From Paracoccus aerodenitrificans (GTDB taxonomy: Bacteria; Pseudomonadota; Alphaproteobacteria; Rhodobacterales; Rhodobacteraceae), in assembly GCF_027913215.1 (NCBI RefSeq), contig NZ_CP115784.1:2232001-2296000 (forward strand): 64,000 nt of DNA, in the 5' to 3' direction. Each line of letters starts with the position of its first letter. Positions within the stretch are counted from its first letter, which is position 1. This document shows, one piece after another, positions 8,225-16,610 of this stretch. Made by a program: the position numbers and the translations under genes. The notes beneath the pieces are model-generated. The model was not told the DNA's origin. It made no database searches and saw only the letters and a list, made by a program, of their open reading frames with translations.

Positions 8225-8617
8225 CCCGACCCTCCCTCCTCCCTGGGTCCGGGTTAAGGTGGCGCCTCCCCTCCTCCTCCCTGGAGGCGCCACCGCCAGA
8301 TACGACGGAACCCTCTCCTCCTCCCTGGGTTTCGTGGTGAAAGCGGTGCCCCTGCCTCCTCCTCCCTGTGGGGGCACCGCTTAAATAGAATACGTTCGGC
8401 CCTCTCCTCCTCCCGGGGTCGGATGTTTGCGATACGGGCTTCCTCCTCCCTGCCTGTGTCGCACCCTATACGCAGCCCCTTCCTCCTCCCCGGGGCTGGC
8501 GTGAGCGATGCAGGCTCTCCTCCTCCCTGCCTGCGTCGCAACCCATACGCGGCCCCTCCTCCTCCCTGGGCCAGCGTTGATGCGGCGGCGCCCCTCCTCC
8601 TCCCTGGGCGCCGTCGC
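8225..8617 (+). ncRNA. Tandem array of ten CCUCCUCCC hairpin sRNAs (CcsR / cuckoo family)
   Basis: Ten consecutive inverted repeats, each with an unpaired loop containing CCTCCTCCC, lie directly behind the DUF1127 gene: 8225-8253, 8258-8294, 8305-8335, 8341-8382, 8396-8422, 8429-8462, 8471-8500, 8505-8539, 8547-8577 and 8582-8617. Stems differ in sequence but stay paired; for example GGTGGCGCCTCC/GGAGGCGCCACC is a perfect 12-bp stem, and others contain G-U pairs. Conserved loop with covarying stems is strong evidence of selected RNA structure. The loop mimics the anti-Shine-Dalgarno end of 16S rRNA. R. sphaeroides has four such sRNAs (CcsR1-4); ten is a large expansion. Hairpins 6-7 and 8-9 look like a duplicated pair. 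Confidence 0.92.
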
Positions 8618-8626
8618 TTTTCTTTT
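8582..8626 (+). terminator. Terminal hairpin of the array with T-tract
   Basis: The tenth hairpin (GCGGCGGCGCCC paired with GGGCGCCGTCGC) is followed by TTTTCTTTT at 8618-8626, so it doubles as the intrinsic terminator of the DUF1127-sRNA transcript. None of the other nine hairpins has a T-tract, which supports one polycistronic precursor that is later processed. Confidence 0.8.
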
Positions 8627-8651
8627 CCGCAAAGCCGGGAGATAAGGGCGG

Positions 8652-9428
8652 ATGTTATCCTATCAGCATATTTATCACGCCGGGAACGCGGCGGATCTGC
8701 ACAAACATGCCCTGCTTGCGTGGATGCTCGACTATCTCACCGGCAAGGACAAACCGCTGAGCTATATCGAAACCCATGCCGGGCGCGGTCTTTACGATCT
8801 GAGCGCAGCCGAGGCCCGCAAGACCGCCGAAGCCGATGCGGGTATCGCGCGGGCAGAAGCAGGAAACTGGCTTTCCGCCGACCATCCGCTGATGCAGCCC
8901 CTGATGGCCGTCAGAACGCGATATGGGGATAGTGCCTATGCCGGTTCACCGCTGATCGCTCAGCATTTCCTGCGCGATGGTGACAGCGCCCATCTGGCCG
9001 AGCTGCATCCGGCGGAATACGACGCGCTGAACAACGTCGCCGGTACAGCAAAGCTCTATCGTCAAGACGGATTCGCGATGGCGCAGGCGGTGAGCCCTCC
9101 CACCCCACGACGCGGGCTGATGCTGGTCGACCCCAGCTATGAGGTCAAAGCCGATTACGCGGCGATTCCCGGATTCCTTCAGTCGATTTCGCGCAAATGG
9201 AATGTCGGGATTCTGGCGCTGTGGTATCCGCTGCTGCGGGACGATCAGCGTCAGGCAGGCATGATCCGCGAATTGCAATCGTCTTTTCCCGACGCGCTGA
9301 CATCGGAGATACGGTTTCCGCCCGCGAAACCCGGTCACGGCATGATCGGGTCGGGGATGTTCGTGGTGAACCCACCCTGGGGACTGGATGCCGAAGCTAC
9401 CCGGATCGAGGCGCTGTTCCGCGACTGA
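8652..9428 (+). CDS. rlmJ: RlmJ, 23S rRNA (adenine2030-N6)-methyltransferase
   Basis: A 258-aa protein (E. coli RlmJ is about 280). The N-terminal MLSYQHIYHAGNAADLHKHA and the YIETHAGRGLYDL SAM-binding segment (about 38-50) are diagnostic. Motif IV reads DPSYE (160-164) where E. coli RlmJ has DPPY. It methylates A2030 of 23S rRNA. It is a single gene, 25 bp after the sRNA array terminator and ahead of a two-way terminator shared with acnA. Confidence 0.9.
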   Translation: MLSYQHIYHAGNAADLHKHALLAWMLDYLTGKDKPLSYIETHAGRGLYDLSAAEARKTAEADAGIARAEAGNWLSADHPLMQPLMAVRTRYGDSAYAGSPLIAQHFLRDGDSAHLAELHPAEYDALNNVAGTAKLYRQDGFAMAQAVSPPTPRRGLMLVDPSYEVKADYAAIPGFLQSISRKWNVGILALWYPLLRDDQRQAGMIRELQSSFPDALTSEIRFPPAKPGHGMIGSGMFVVNPPWGLDAEATRIEALFRD

Positions 9429-9440
9429 GCCACGAAAGGA

Positions 9441-9472
9441 AAAAACCCCGGCCACAACAGCCGGGGGTTTCC
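9441..9472. terminator. Two-way intrinsic terminator between rlmJ and acnA
   Basis: A GC-rich stem (ACCCCGGC paired with GCCGGGGGT) with a short ACAACA loop is flanked by A5 on the left and TTT on the right, so it can act on both strands. It lies between the convergent stop codons of rlmJ (9428) and acnA (9501). Confidence 0.75.
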
Positions 9473-9500
9473 TCATGTTCAGCTTTCAGACGGCTGAAGT

Positions 9501-12269
9501 TCAGGCCGCCGCAAGGTTGCGTAGCACATAGTGCAGAACGCCGCCATTCTTGAGGTATTCGATCTCGACCTCGGTATCGATGCGCGCCTTGACCTTGATA
9601 GTCTTTTCGGTGCCATCCGCATACTTGATCTGCGCATCGACGATTTCCAGCGGTTTGACATCGCCCAGACCCTCAATGGTGATCTGCTCAGCGCCGGTCA
9701 GGTTCAGCGTCTTGCGGGTGTCGCCATCGGTGAACTCGAACGGAATGACACCCATGCCGATCAGGTTCGAGCGGTGAATACGCTCAAACGATTCCGCGAT
9801 CACAGCCTTGACGCCCAGAAGATTGGTCCCCTTGGCCGCCCAGTCACGCGAGGAACCTGCGCCATACTGCTCACCACCGATCACGACCAGCGGAGTGCCG
9901 TTATCCTGATAAGCCATCGACGCATCGTAGATCGAGGTCTCTTTCCCGTCCGGCCCTTTGGTATAGCCGCCTTCGGTGCCGTCCAGCATCTCGTTCTTGA
10001 TGCGGATATTGGCGAAGGTGCCGCGCATCATGACCTCATGGTTACCACGGCGCGAACCGTAAGAGTTGAACTCACGCGGGGGGACCTGCCGTTCGGTCAG
10101 GTATTTCCCGGCCGGCGTGCTTTCCTTGAAGGAACCGGCGGGCGAGATGTGGTCGGTGGTGATCATGTCGCCAAGCAGCGCCAGAACACGGGCACCCTTG
10201 ATATCCTCAATCTCGCCGGGGTCTTTCGACATGCCCTGGAAGTAAGGCGGGTTCTGGATATAGGTCGAGGTCGGTGGCCAGTCGTAAACCTCGTTATCCG
10301 TGGTTTCCACCGCCTGCCAGCGTTCGTCACCCTTGAACACATCGGCATATTTTTCCTGGAACATCTCACGCGTGACAACGCTGTGAACCATATCCGAGAC
10401 CTCTTTCGATGAGGGCCAGATATCCTTCAGGTAAACGTCGTTGCCGTTCTTGTCCTGCGCGATCGGATCGCGGGTCAGGTCGATATTCATGTCGCCCGCA
10501 AGCGCATAGGCCACAACCAGAGGCGGCGAGGCCAGATAATTGGCGCGGACATCAGGCGAAATCCGGCCTTCGAAGTTCCGGTTGCCGGACAGGACCGACA
10601 CGGCAATCAGATCGTTTTCGTTGATCGATTTCGAGATTTCCGGCTGAAGCGGGCCCGAGTTGCCTATACAGGTTGTGCAGCCATAGCCGACAAGGTTGAA
10701 CCCGATCGCATCCAGATCTTCCTGAAGGCCAGCGGCCTCCAGATATTCCGACACGACCTGCGATCCCGGTGCCAGCGAGGTTTTCACCCAAGGCTTGCGG
10801 TCCAGACCCAGCTCACGCGCCTTGCGGGCCACCAGACCGGCGGCGATCAGCACGTAAGGGTTCGACGTGTTGGTGCAGGAGGTGATCGAGGCGATCACGA
10901 TGCTGCCGTCATGCAGCTTGTAATCCTCCCCTTCGACCGAGCCTTCCGAGAAGCCCTTATGGCGTCCGCCCGGAACATAGCCCGGCTCACGGGTGCCGCC
11001 ATCGGCGTCCCAACGGATCTCAGCGCGTTCGGATTCGTCCTTGAAACGCTCTCCCATGACCAGATCCCAGAACGCCTTGGCAGAGGTGTCCAGAGGCGTA
11101 TGGTCCTGCGGGCGTTTGGGCCCAGAAATCGCCGGAACCACATCATCGAGATTCAATTGCAGGGTCGAGGAATATACCGGCTCATACCCTTCGTCGCGCC
11201 ACATGCCGTTTTCCTTGGCATAGGCCTCGACCAGAGCAATGCGATCCTTGTCGCGGCCGGTCTGTTCCAGATAGCGCAGGGTTTCGTCGTCTACCGGGAA
11301 GAAGCCACAGGTTGCGCCGTATTCGGGGGCCATATTGGCAATGGTGGCGCGGTCGGCCAGCGGCATGTTTGACAGCCCGTCGCCGTAGAATTCGACGAAT
11401 TTGTTCACAACGCCATGTTCACGCAGCATCTGTACGACTTTCAGCACGAGGTCGGTCGCAGTGACGCCTTCCTTCAGCGCACCGTCGATCTTGAAGCCGA
11501 CAACCTCGGGGATCAGCATCGAGATCGGCTGCCCCAGCATCGCGGCCTCGGCCTCGATCCCGCCGACGCCCCATCCTAGTACCGCCAGACCGTTTACCAT
11601 CGTGGTGTGGCTGTCCGTGCCGACCAGCGTATCGGGATAGGCGACCTCCTTGCCGTTCTGGTCCTTGTCGGTCCAGACGGTCTGAGCCAGATATTCCAGA
11701 TTGACCTGGTGGCAGATGCCGGTGCCGGGGGGAACCACGCGGAAATTGTTGAACGCCTTCTGACCCCATTTCAGGAAGGTGTAGCGCTCCATATTACGTT
11801 CATATTCGCGTTCCACATTGTGCTGGAAAGCGCGCGGCGTACCGAATTCGTCGATCATTACCGAGTGGTCGATGACCAGATCGACCGGGTTCAGCGGGTT
11901 GATCTTCTGTGCATCCCCGCCAAGTGCCACGATCCCGTCACGCATCGCTGCAAGGTCAACCACAGCCGGAACGCCGGTGAAGTCCTGCATCAGAACGCGG
12001 GCCGGGCGATAGGCGATCTCGCGGGGGTTCTTGCCGCCCTTCTCTGCCCATTCGGCAAAGGCCTTGATGTCGTCCGTGCTGACCGTCTTGCCGCCATCTT
12101 CGAAGCGGAGCATGTTTTCCAGCACCACCTTCAGTGCAGCAGGCAGTTTGGAAAAATCGCCGAGACCGGCTTCGGTCGCGGCGGGGATGGAATAATAATC
12201 TACACTCTGCCCGCCCGCACTGAGTGTGCGGCGGGTTTTTGCGGTGTCGGTTCCGGTGACGATAGGCAT
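9501..12269 (-). CDS. acnA: Aconitate hydratase A
   Basis: A 922-aa aconitase of the AcnA/IRP type, converting citrate to isocitrate in the TCA cycle. The [4Fe-4S] ligands are visible as C465 (SCTNTSNP) plus C531 and C534 (CTTCIGNSG). [19 protein letters not shown] and the C-terminal swivel domain with [15 protein letters not shown] are all present. It is a monocistronic gene with its own upstream region: a candidate heat-shock-type promoter and palindromes are described separately. Confidence 0.98.
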   Translation of the reverse strand: MPIVTGTDTAKTRRTLSAGGQSVDYYSIPAATEAGLGDFSKLPAALKVVLENMLRFEDGGKTVSTDDIKAFAEWAEKGGKNPREIAYRPARVLMQDFTGVPAVVDLAAMRDGIVALGGDAQKINPLNPVDLVIDHSVMIDEFGTPRAFQHNVEREYERNMERYTFLKWGQKAFNNFRVVPPGTGICHQVNLEYLAQTVWTDKDQNGKEVAYPDTLVGTDSHTTMVNGLAVLGWGVGGIEAEAAMLGQPISMLIPEVVGFKIDGALKEGVTATDLVLKVVQMLREHGVVNKFVEFYGDGLSNMPLADRATIANMAPEYGATCGFFPVDDETLRYLEQTGRDKDRIALVEAYAKENGMWRDEGYEPVYSSTLQLNLDDVVPAISGPKRPQDHTPLDTSAKAFWDLVMGERFKDESERAEIRWDADGGTREPGYVPGGRHKGFSEGSVEGEDYKLHDGSIVIASITSCTNTSNPYVLIAAGLVARKARELGLDRKPWVKTSLAPGSQVVSEYLEAAGLQEDLDAIGFNLVGYGCTTCIGNSGPLQPEISKSINENDLIAVSVLSGNRNFEGRISPDVRANYLASPPLVVAYALAGDMNIDLTRDPIAQDKNGNDVYLKDIWPSSKEVSDMVHSVVTREMFQEKYADVFKGDERWQAVETTDNEVYDWPPTSTYIQNPPYFQGMSKDPGEIEDIKGARVLALLGDMITTDHISPAGSFKESTPAGKYLTERQVPPREFNSYGSRRGNHEVMMRGTFANIRIKNEMLDGTEGGYTKGPDGKETSIYDASMAYQDNGTPLVVIGGEQYGAGSSRDWAAKGTNLLGVKAVIAESFERIHRSNLIGMGVIPFEFTDGDTRKTLNLTGAEQITIEGLGDVKPLEIVDAQIKYADGTEKTIKVKARIDTEVEIEYLKNGGVLHYVLRNLAAA

Positions 12270-12317
12270 AAAGCGCTCCCTGTCGGTTTGATGGGTACGG
12301 CAGTCGTTTCGCTTGTC

Positions 12318-12346
12318 AGATGGACCATTACGAGCTTCGTTTCAAG
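12318..12346 (-). promoter_or_regulatory. Candidate RpoH-type promoter of acnA
   Basis: On the minus strand CTTGAAA (12346-12340), a 15-bp gap, and TCCATCT (12324-12318) closely match the RpoH consensus CTTGAAA...CCCATNT. The spacing equals that seen upstream of the DUF1127 gene. The site is about 50 bp before the acnA ATG. It suggests heat or oxidative-stress control of aconitase, whose cluster is oxidation-sensitive. Not tested. Confidence 0.45.
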
Positions 12347-12362
12347 TGGCCGACGCGTATTT

Positions 12363-12407
12363 GTATGCAATTGCATACTGAAAATTCACTTGTTGCACAA
12401 GTGCAAC
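12363..12407. promoter_or_regulatory. Two palindromes between acnA and the DUF1223 gene
   Basis: GTATGCAATTGCATAC (12363-12378) is a perfect 16-bp palindrome. GTTGCACAAGTGCAAC (12392-12407) has 7-bp arms around AA. Both share TGCAA/TTGCA half-sites and lie 29 bp apart in the divergent intergenic region. They look like operators for a dimeric regulator acting on acnA, on the divergent gene, or both. I cannot name the regulator. Confidence 0.45.
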
Positions 12408-12503
12408 GCGACCGTGACGAAGGTTGCGTCACACAGCGTTGATTTGGGTTTCGCGCCCCGATGTCCTATCCCCATAGCGCTTCTCATCTTAGAAAAGACG
12501 GGC

Positions 12504-13517
12504 ATGAAAAGCTCAGGCGTCATTTCAGCAGCGATACTGGTCTTTACCCTTTGCGCAGGTTCCGTTCCGGCTGTGGCGCAAAGCGGACAGGATGATCCCG
12601 GACGGGATCGTCAGGCTCAGGCGGATCGCGGCTATGCCGATATCATGGATGACGTTAACGCGGTGTTCGATGCGCTGAACGGTGATGATGCCGGGAATGC
12701 CGAGGCCCCTGCCCGCAGCACGGATACAAACGCCGAAGCTGCTTTTTCCGCGCCGGAAAACACGACCCGTCGGGCGGTCCCGGAAGCTGCGACGCCCTCG
12801 CCCCGTCGCGGACAGGCCGTGCAAATGGCGGCTCCTGAGGGTCCGCGCACACCTTCTCCGGTCGTGGTCGAGCTGTTTACAGCGCAGGGCTGCGCGGCAT
12901 GTCCCCCCGCAACCGATATGCTGGCCGATCTGACCGGGCGCAACGATGTTCTGCTGCTCAGTTGGCATGTCGATTACTGGGACTATCTGGGCTGGCGCGA
13001 CGATTTCGCACGGCCCCAGTTCAGCCTGCGGCAGAAAGCCTATAACCTTGCACGGGGATCGCGCCTTTTGTTCACACCGCAAATCATCGTCGGTGGCGAA
13101 TCGGGCATTAACGATATGCGCCCGGCCCATCTGATGACCGCGATCAAGCGTGAGCTGGCCGAGGGCGGACGCATCGACATCTTGCGCCGCGAATCCGGTC
13201 CGAGCGTCGAAATCGAACTGACCCCGCGGATGCAATTGCCGCCTGATCTGGTGGTGGAACTGGTGCGCTATCTTCCCGACCGGACCGTGACAATCGGGGC
13301 CGGAGAGAATGCCGGGCAGACGCTGAGAATGTATAATATCGTCGTGGCCAGCGATATTCTTGCAGAATGGGACGGCAGCGTTCCGCTGCGGCTCACCGTG
13401 ACGCTGCGGGCGGGAAATGCGCAGGACCTGCCCGAGGATACCCGCCACGCGCTGATCGTACAGGAAATGCAGGGCCCCTATCCTGGAGAGATTTTCGCTG
13501 CCGTCCGGCTTGACTGA
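12504..13517 (+). CDS. DUF1223 secreted thioredoxin-fold protein
   Basis: 337 aa from the ATG at 12504; the open frame continues far upstream through acnA antisense sequence, which is not coding. An N-terminal signal peptide (about 1-26, ending AVAQ) is followed by an Ala/Asp/Glu-rich linker of about 90 residues. A DUF1223 domain starts near 118 with VVVELFTAQGCAACPPATDM, a CxxC motif at C130/C133. WHVDYWDYLGWRDDFA and QIIVGG are typical of the family. The function of DUF1223 is not established; the fold and CxxC suggest envelope thiol chemistry. The long low-complexity linker is unusual. Confidence 0.85.
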   Translation: MKSSGVISAAILVFTLCAGSVPAVAQSGQDDPGRDRQAQADRGYADIMDDVNAVFDALNGDDAGNAEAPARSTDTNAEAAFSAPENTTRRAVPEAATPSPRRGQAVQMAAPEGPRTPSPVVVELFTAQGCAACPPATDMLADLTGRNDVLLLSWHVDYWDYLGWRDDFARPQFSLRQKAYNLARGSRLLFTPQIIVGGESGINDMRPAHLMTAIKRELAEGGRIDILRRESGPSVEIELTPRMQLPPDLVVELVRYLPDRTVTIGAGENAGQTLRMYNIVVASDILAEWDGSVPLRLTVTLRAGNAQDLPEDTRHALIVQEMQGPYPGEIFAAVRLD

Positions 13518-13609
13518 ACCCGGATATGCGCGGCTGATCACAGCCATTGCCTCCGGCACGGTCGTCATGAAATACGGCACCGACCAGAGAGGTGCCGCAA
13601 GGAGTTGGA

Positions 13610-14203
13610 ATGAAACAGATCAAACCCGGTCTCAAGATCGCGCTTGAATACGGCCCGCTTATCGCCTTTTTCGCCGTCTATATGCTGATGCGGAACCGCC
13701 CTGTCACGATTGGCAGCACCGAATATGAAGGTTTCGTGCTGGCGACGATGGTGTTCGTGCCGGTGCTGGCGCTGTCCATGCTGGCCCTCTGGCGGCTGAC
13801 AGGTAAGCTCTCGGCGATGCAGCTTATGACGCTGATACTGGTCGTGGTCTTTGGCGGGCTGACCATCTGGCTGAACGATGACCGCTTCTTCAAGATGAAA
13901 CCGACGCTGATCTATGCGATTTTCGCCGGGCTTCTGGGCTTGGGACTGATGCTTAAACGCAACTGGCTTGAGCTGGTTCTGGGCGAGGCGCTGCCCATGC
14001 AGCATGAGGGCTGGATGAAGCTGACCCGCCGCATGGTTCTGTTATTCATCGGACTGGCTGTCGCGAATGAGTTTGTCTGGCGGACCATGTCCGACACGGC
14101 ATGGGTCAATTTCAAGACCTTCGGCCTGCCGGTCATCATGTTCGTTTTCTTTATGGGCAATGCCGGTCTGTTCAACCGTTATGCGCTTGAGAAGGAAGAC
14201 TGA
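13610..14203 (+). CDS. yciB: YciB / IspZ-like inner-membrane septation protein
   Basis: 197 aa. The start ATG at 13610 is preceded by AAGGAG at good spacing; an earlier in-frame ATG lacks this. Five or more hydrophobic segments are seen. The family hallmarks LEYGPLIAFFAVYMLM near the N-terminus, NDDRFFKMKPTLIYAIFAG in the middle and NEFVWRTMSDTAWVNFKTF near the C-terminus are all present. YciB is an inner-membrane protein linked to septation and envelope integrity. Its 3' end overlaps the convergent hydrolase gene by 25 bp. Confidence 0.92.
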   Translation: MKQIKPGLKIALEYGPLIAFFAVYMLMRNRPVTIGSTEYEGFVLATMVFVPVLALSMLALWRLTGKLSAMQLMTLILVVVFGGLTIWLNDDRFFKMKPTLIYAIFAGLLGLGLMLKRNWLELVLGEALPMQHEGWMKLTRRMVLLFIGLAVANEFVWRTMSDTAWVNFKTFGLPVIMFVFFMGNAGLFNRYALEKED

Positions 14204-15081
14204 CGCCGCCGGGGCATCTCCAGCAGGCGCGACCAGCGGGGGCTTTGACCGACCGGCAGATGCGCATGCAGCAGCGGCAGCGGCAGCGCCCAGGGCTGAC
14301 CAAGCGCGACGCGATAAAAATCGAACAGACCTTCGCGCAGATAGGGCGACCAGTGGCAGGCCCGCGCAACATCGGCACCGATATCGAAGCCCAGATCCGC
14401 TAGGCTCGCGCGCACATCGGGCGCGTCGATCTGCAGATCCAGCCAGTTCCGGCGCGGCTGCGACAGACCCAGCCCAAGCGCGGGTTTGCGGGCCCGTCCG
14501 ACCAGCAATTCCAGCCCGAGATCGAACAGATCGTTTTCGCGTGAGGTGACATTAATGATCTCGGCCTGCTGAGCGGCAGGGCTGGTCATTGCCGCCTCTG
14601 CCTCGATACGCAACTCAGCCGCCGCCATCAGGATAAGCCGCCCGATACTGCCGGATTTCGAGGCCACCATCGCCTGAAGTGCCACACGCGCACCAAGCGA
14701 ATGACCGATCACATGCACGGGCCGGTTGGCCGCGTCAGAGAGCGCCTCGATACTGTGCGCCAGATCGCGGCCGACCTGTCCCGCACGGCGATATGCACTT
14801 GCCAGCCTGCCCCGGGCCGGCCAGCCGAAGGGAATACCAAGCCCCTCATTGCCGTCAGAACTGAACCCGAGCGCACGCGGCCATGAACGCAGCCGCTTCG
14901 CGCCCGGAAGGCTGGGTTTCAGGCCGAGAATATGGCGATGCGGATCGTGGTCGGGATGCGAGGGGCAATAGCGGTACCCATGCACCATGACGATAACGGG
15001 CGCACCCGCAGGCAGCTTTGCCGCCCGGTGCAGCAGCCCCGGCGGAATCGGCTGGTCGGCATTGAGCGGCACGATAGCCAT
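14179..15081 (-). CDS. Alpha/beta hydrolase
   Basis: 300 aa from the ATG at 15081. The core shows a strand ending in VIVMVHGY (oxyanion region, about 29-36) and the nucleophile elbow GHSLG (Ser128). A later HW motif (ARACHWSPYLREG) may supply the catalytic His. No signal peptide is seen, so it is likely cytoplasmic. The substrate cannot be deduced. The ribosome binding site is weak and an alternative start is possible. Convergent with yciB, with overlapping ends. Confidence 0.72.
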   Translation of the reverse strand: MAIVPLNADQPIPPGLLHRAAKLPAGAPVIVMVHGYRYCPSHPDHDPHRHILGLKPSLPGAKRLRSWPRALGFSSDGNEGLGIPFGWPARGRLASAYRRAGQVGRDLAHSIEALSDAANRPVHVIGHSLGARVALQAMVASKSGSIGRLILMAAAELRIEAEAAMTSPAAQQAEIINVTSRENDLFDLGLELLVGRARKPALGLGLSQPRRNWLDLQIDAPDVRASLADLGFDIGADVARACHWSPYLREGLFDFYRVALGQPWALPLPLLHAHLPVGQSPRWSRLLEMPRRRQSSFSSA

Positions 15082-15324
15082 GATCAATATCGCGTGCAGT
15101 TTCCGTCGCTTGCCGCTTAGATCTGCCGCACGACACTGGAATGACCGCCTTGTGACAGAGCCGTGACATTCCACAACATATGGTAGACATATCGCAGAGA
15201 GCGGGCTGAAGTTGCGGAATTGCAACAAAGCGGCGAGCGCGGCAAGTGGCAGGGGGAAGGCCCACGATCCTTGCCAAAGCTGTGGCACCGGCGTATCGCG
15301 AAAGCTCAACAAAAGAGGCTCATC

Positions 15325-16500
15325 ATGAACAACAGCAATCTGCACAAGCGCAGCCTTGCGGTCCACGCCGGAACCCGTCGCAGCCAGTATGGCGAGATGG
15401 CCGAGGCGATGTTCATGACCCAGGGTTTCGCCTATGACAGTGCCGAACAGGCCGAGGCACGGTTCCAGAAAGCGGGCGAGGATGAGTTCATCTATGCCCG
15501 CTATGGCAACCCGACGAACCGGATGTTCGAGGACCGCGTGGCAGCGCTGGAAGGGACCGAGGACGCTTTCGCGACCACATCCGGCATGGCGGCAGTGAAT
15601 GGCACGCTGATGGCGATCTGCAAATCGGGCAGCCATATCGTCGCGGCGCGGGCGTTGTTCGGCTCGAACTTGTATCTGCTGGATGTGATGCAGCGTTTCG
15701 GGATCGAGGTCACGTTGGTGGACGGCACCGATCTGGATCAGTGGCGCTCAGCGGTCCGCGAGGGAACCACGGCGGTTTTCTTCGAATCCGTGTCCAACCC
15801 GACGCTTGAGGTGGTGGATATCACCGCTGTCTCAGAGATTGCGCATCGCCACAGCGCTCTGGTCATCGTCGATAATGTCTTCGCGACGCCGGTTTTCTCC
15901 CATGCGGTGGAACAGGGTGCGGATGTGGTGATCTACTCGACAACCAAGCATATCGACGGCGCGGGCCGTGCGCTTGGCGGTATCGTCTGCGGCACGAAAC
16001 AATTCGTCCGCGAGGTTGCGGAACCCTATCTGAAGCATTCCGGCGGCGCGATCAGCCCGTTCAACGCCTGGTTGATGCTGACCGGACTGACCACGATGGA
16101 TCTGCGGGTCCGCGCGATGGCCGACAGTGCCAAGGCGATCGCCGAGGCGCTGAACGGGCATCAAAAACTGTCGAAACTGATCTATCCCGGCCTGCCGAAC
16201 CATCCGCAGCACGAACTGACGATGGCGCAGATGGGATCGGGCGGCACCATGCTGGCGCTTGAGATCGTCGGCGGCAAGGATGGCGCGTTCGAGGTGCTGA
16301 ACCGGCTGGAACTGGTCCTGATCTCGAATAATCTGGGCGATGCGAAATCCATCGTGACCCATCCCGCGACCACGACCCATCAGCGGCTGAGCGAGGAAGA
16401 ACGCGCAAGGCTGGGGATCTCTCCGGGGCTGGTGCGGCTTTCCGTGGGGCTGGAGCATCCTGACGATCTGATCGCGGATCTTAAGCGGGCTTTGGGATAA
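15325..16500 (+). CDS. metZ: MetZ, O-succinylhomoserine sulfhydrylase
   Basis: A 391-aa PLP-dependent enzyme of the Cys/Met metabolism family. It starts MNNSNLHKRSLAVHAGTRRS after an AGAGG ribosome binding site. Motifs include RYGNPTNRMFE, the PLP-contacting VDNVFATP (Asp183), and the Schiff-base lysine K208 in STTKHIDGAGRALGG. It makes homocysteine directly from O-succinyl- (or O-acetyl-) homoserine and sulfide in methionine synthesis. The 243-bp upstream region was searched for a SAM-II riboswitch, without success. Confidence 0.88.
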   Translation: MNNSNLHKRSLAVHAGTRRSQYGEMAEAMFMTQGFAYDSAEQAEARFQKAGEDEFIYARYGNPTNRMFEDRVAALEGTEDAFATTSGMAAVNGTLMAICKSGSHIVAARALFGSNLYLLDVMQRFGIEVTLVDGTDLDQWRSAVREGTTAVFFESVSNPTLEVVDITAVSEIAHRHSALVIVDNVFATPVFSHAVEQGADVVIYSTTKHIDGAGRALGGIVCGTKQFVREVAEPYLKHSGGAISPFNAWLMLTGLTTMDLRVRAMADSAKAIAEALNGHQKLSKLIYPGLPNHPQHELTMAQMGSGGTMLALEIVGGKDGAFEVLNRLELVLISNNLGDAKSIVTHPATTTHQRLSEEERARLGISPGLVRLSVGLEHPDDLIADLKRALG

Positions 16501-16555
16501 TCTGACGCAAACCGGCGAGGATATGGAAGCTTGTCCTCTCTTCACCGGGAACTCT

Positions 16556-16584
16556 TTGGCTCCGAAAAAATTAACATATATGCT
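16556..16584 (+). promoter_or_regulatory. Candidate promoter of folE2
   Basis: TTGGCT (16556-16561) and TATGCT (16579-16584) are 17 bp apart in an A-rich stretch and about 27 bp before the start codon. This is a reasonable sigma70-type match and the only good one in the gap after metZ. Confidence 0.4.
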
Positions 16585-16610
16585 GAGGCGCGAACAAAAG
16601 GAGCCGCACC

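Noticed and set aside
8225..8617. CRISPR array
   Set aside because: Only the CCTCCTCCC core is constant; the flanks are self-complementary stems, not unrelated spacers, and no cas genes are near.
11607..12503. Upstream part of the long frame leading into the DUF1223 gene
   Set aside because: It runs antisense through acnA. The signal peptide and family similarity begin at the ATG at 12504.
15082..15324. SAM-II riboswitch upstream of metZ
   Set aside because: The conserved pseudoknot segments (a TTGCA-type stem followed by GCTAAA) were not found in the expected order.
16501..16610. Zur operator upstream of folE2
   Set aside because: Only a plain A+T-rich stretch and a sigma70-like promoter are visible; no long palindrome.
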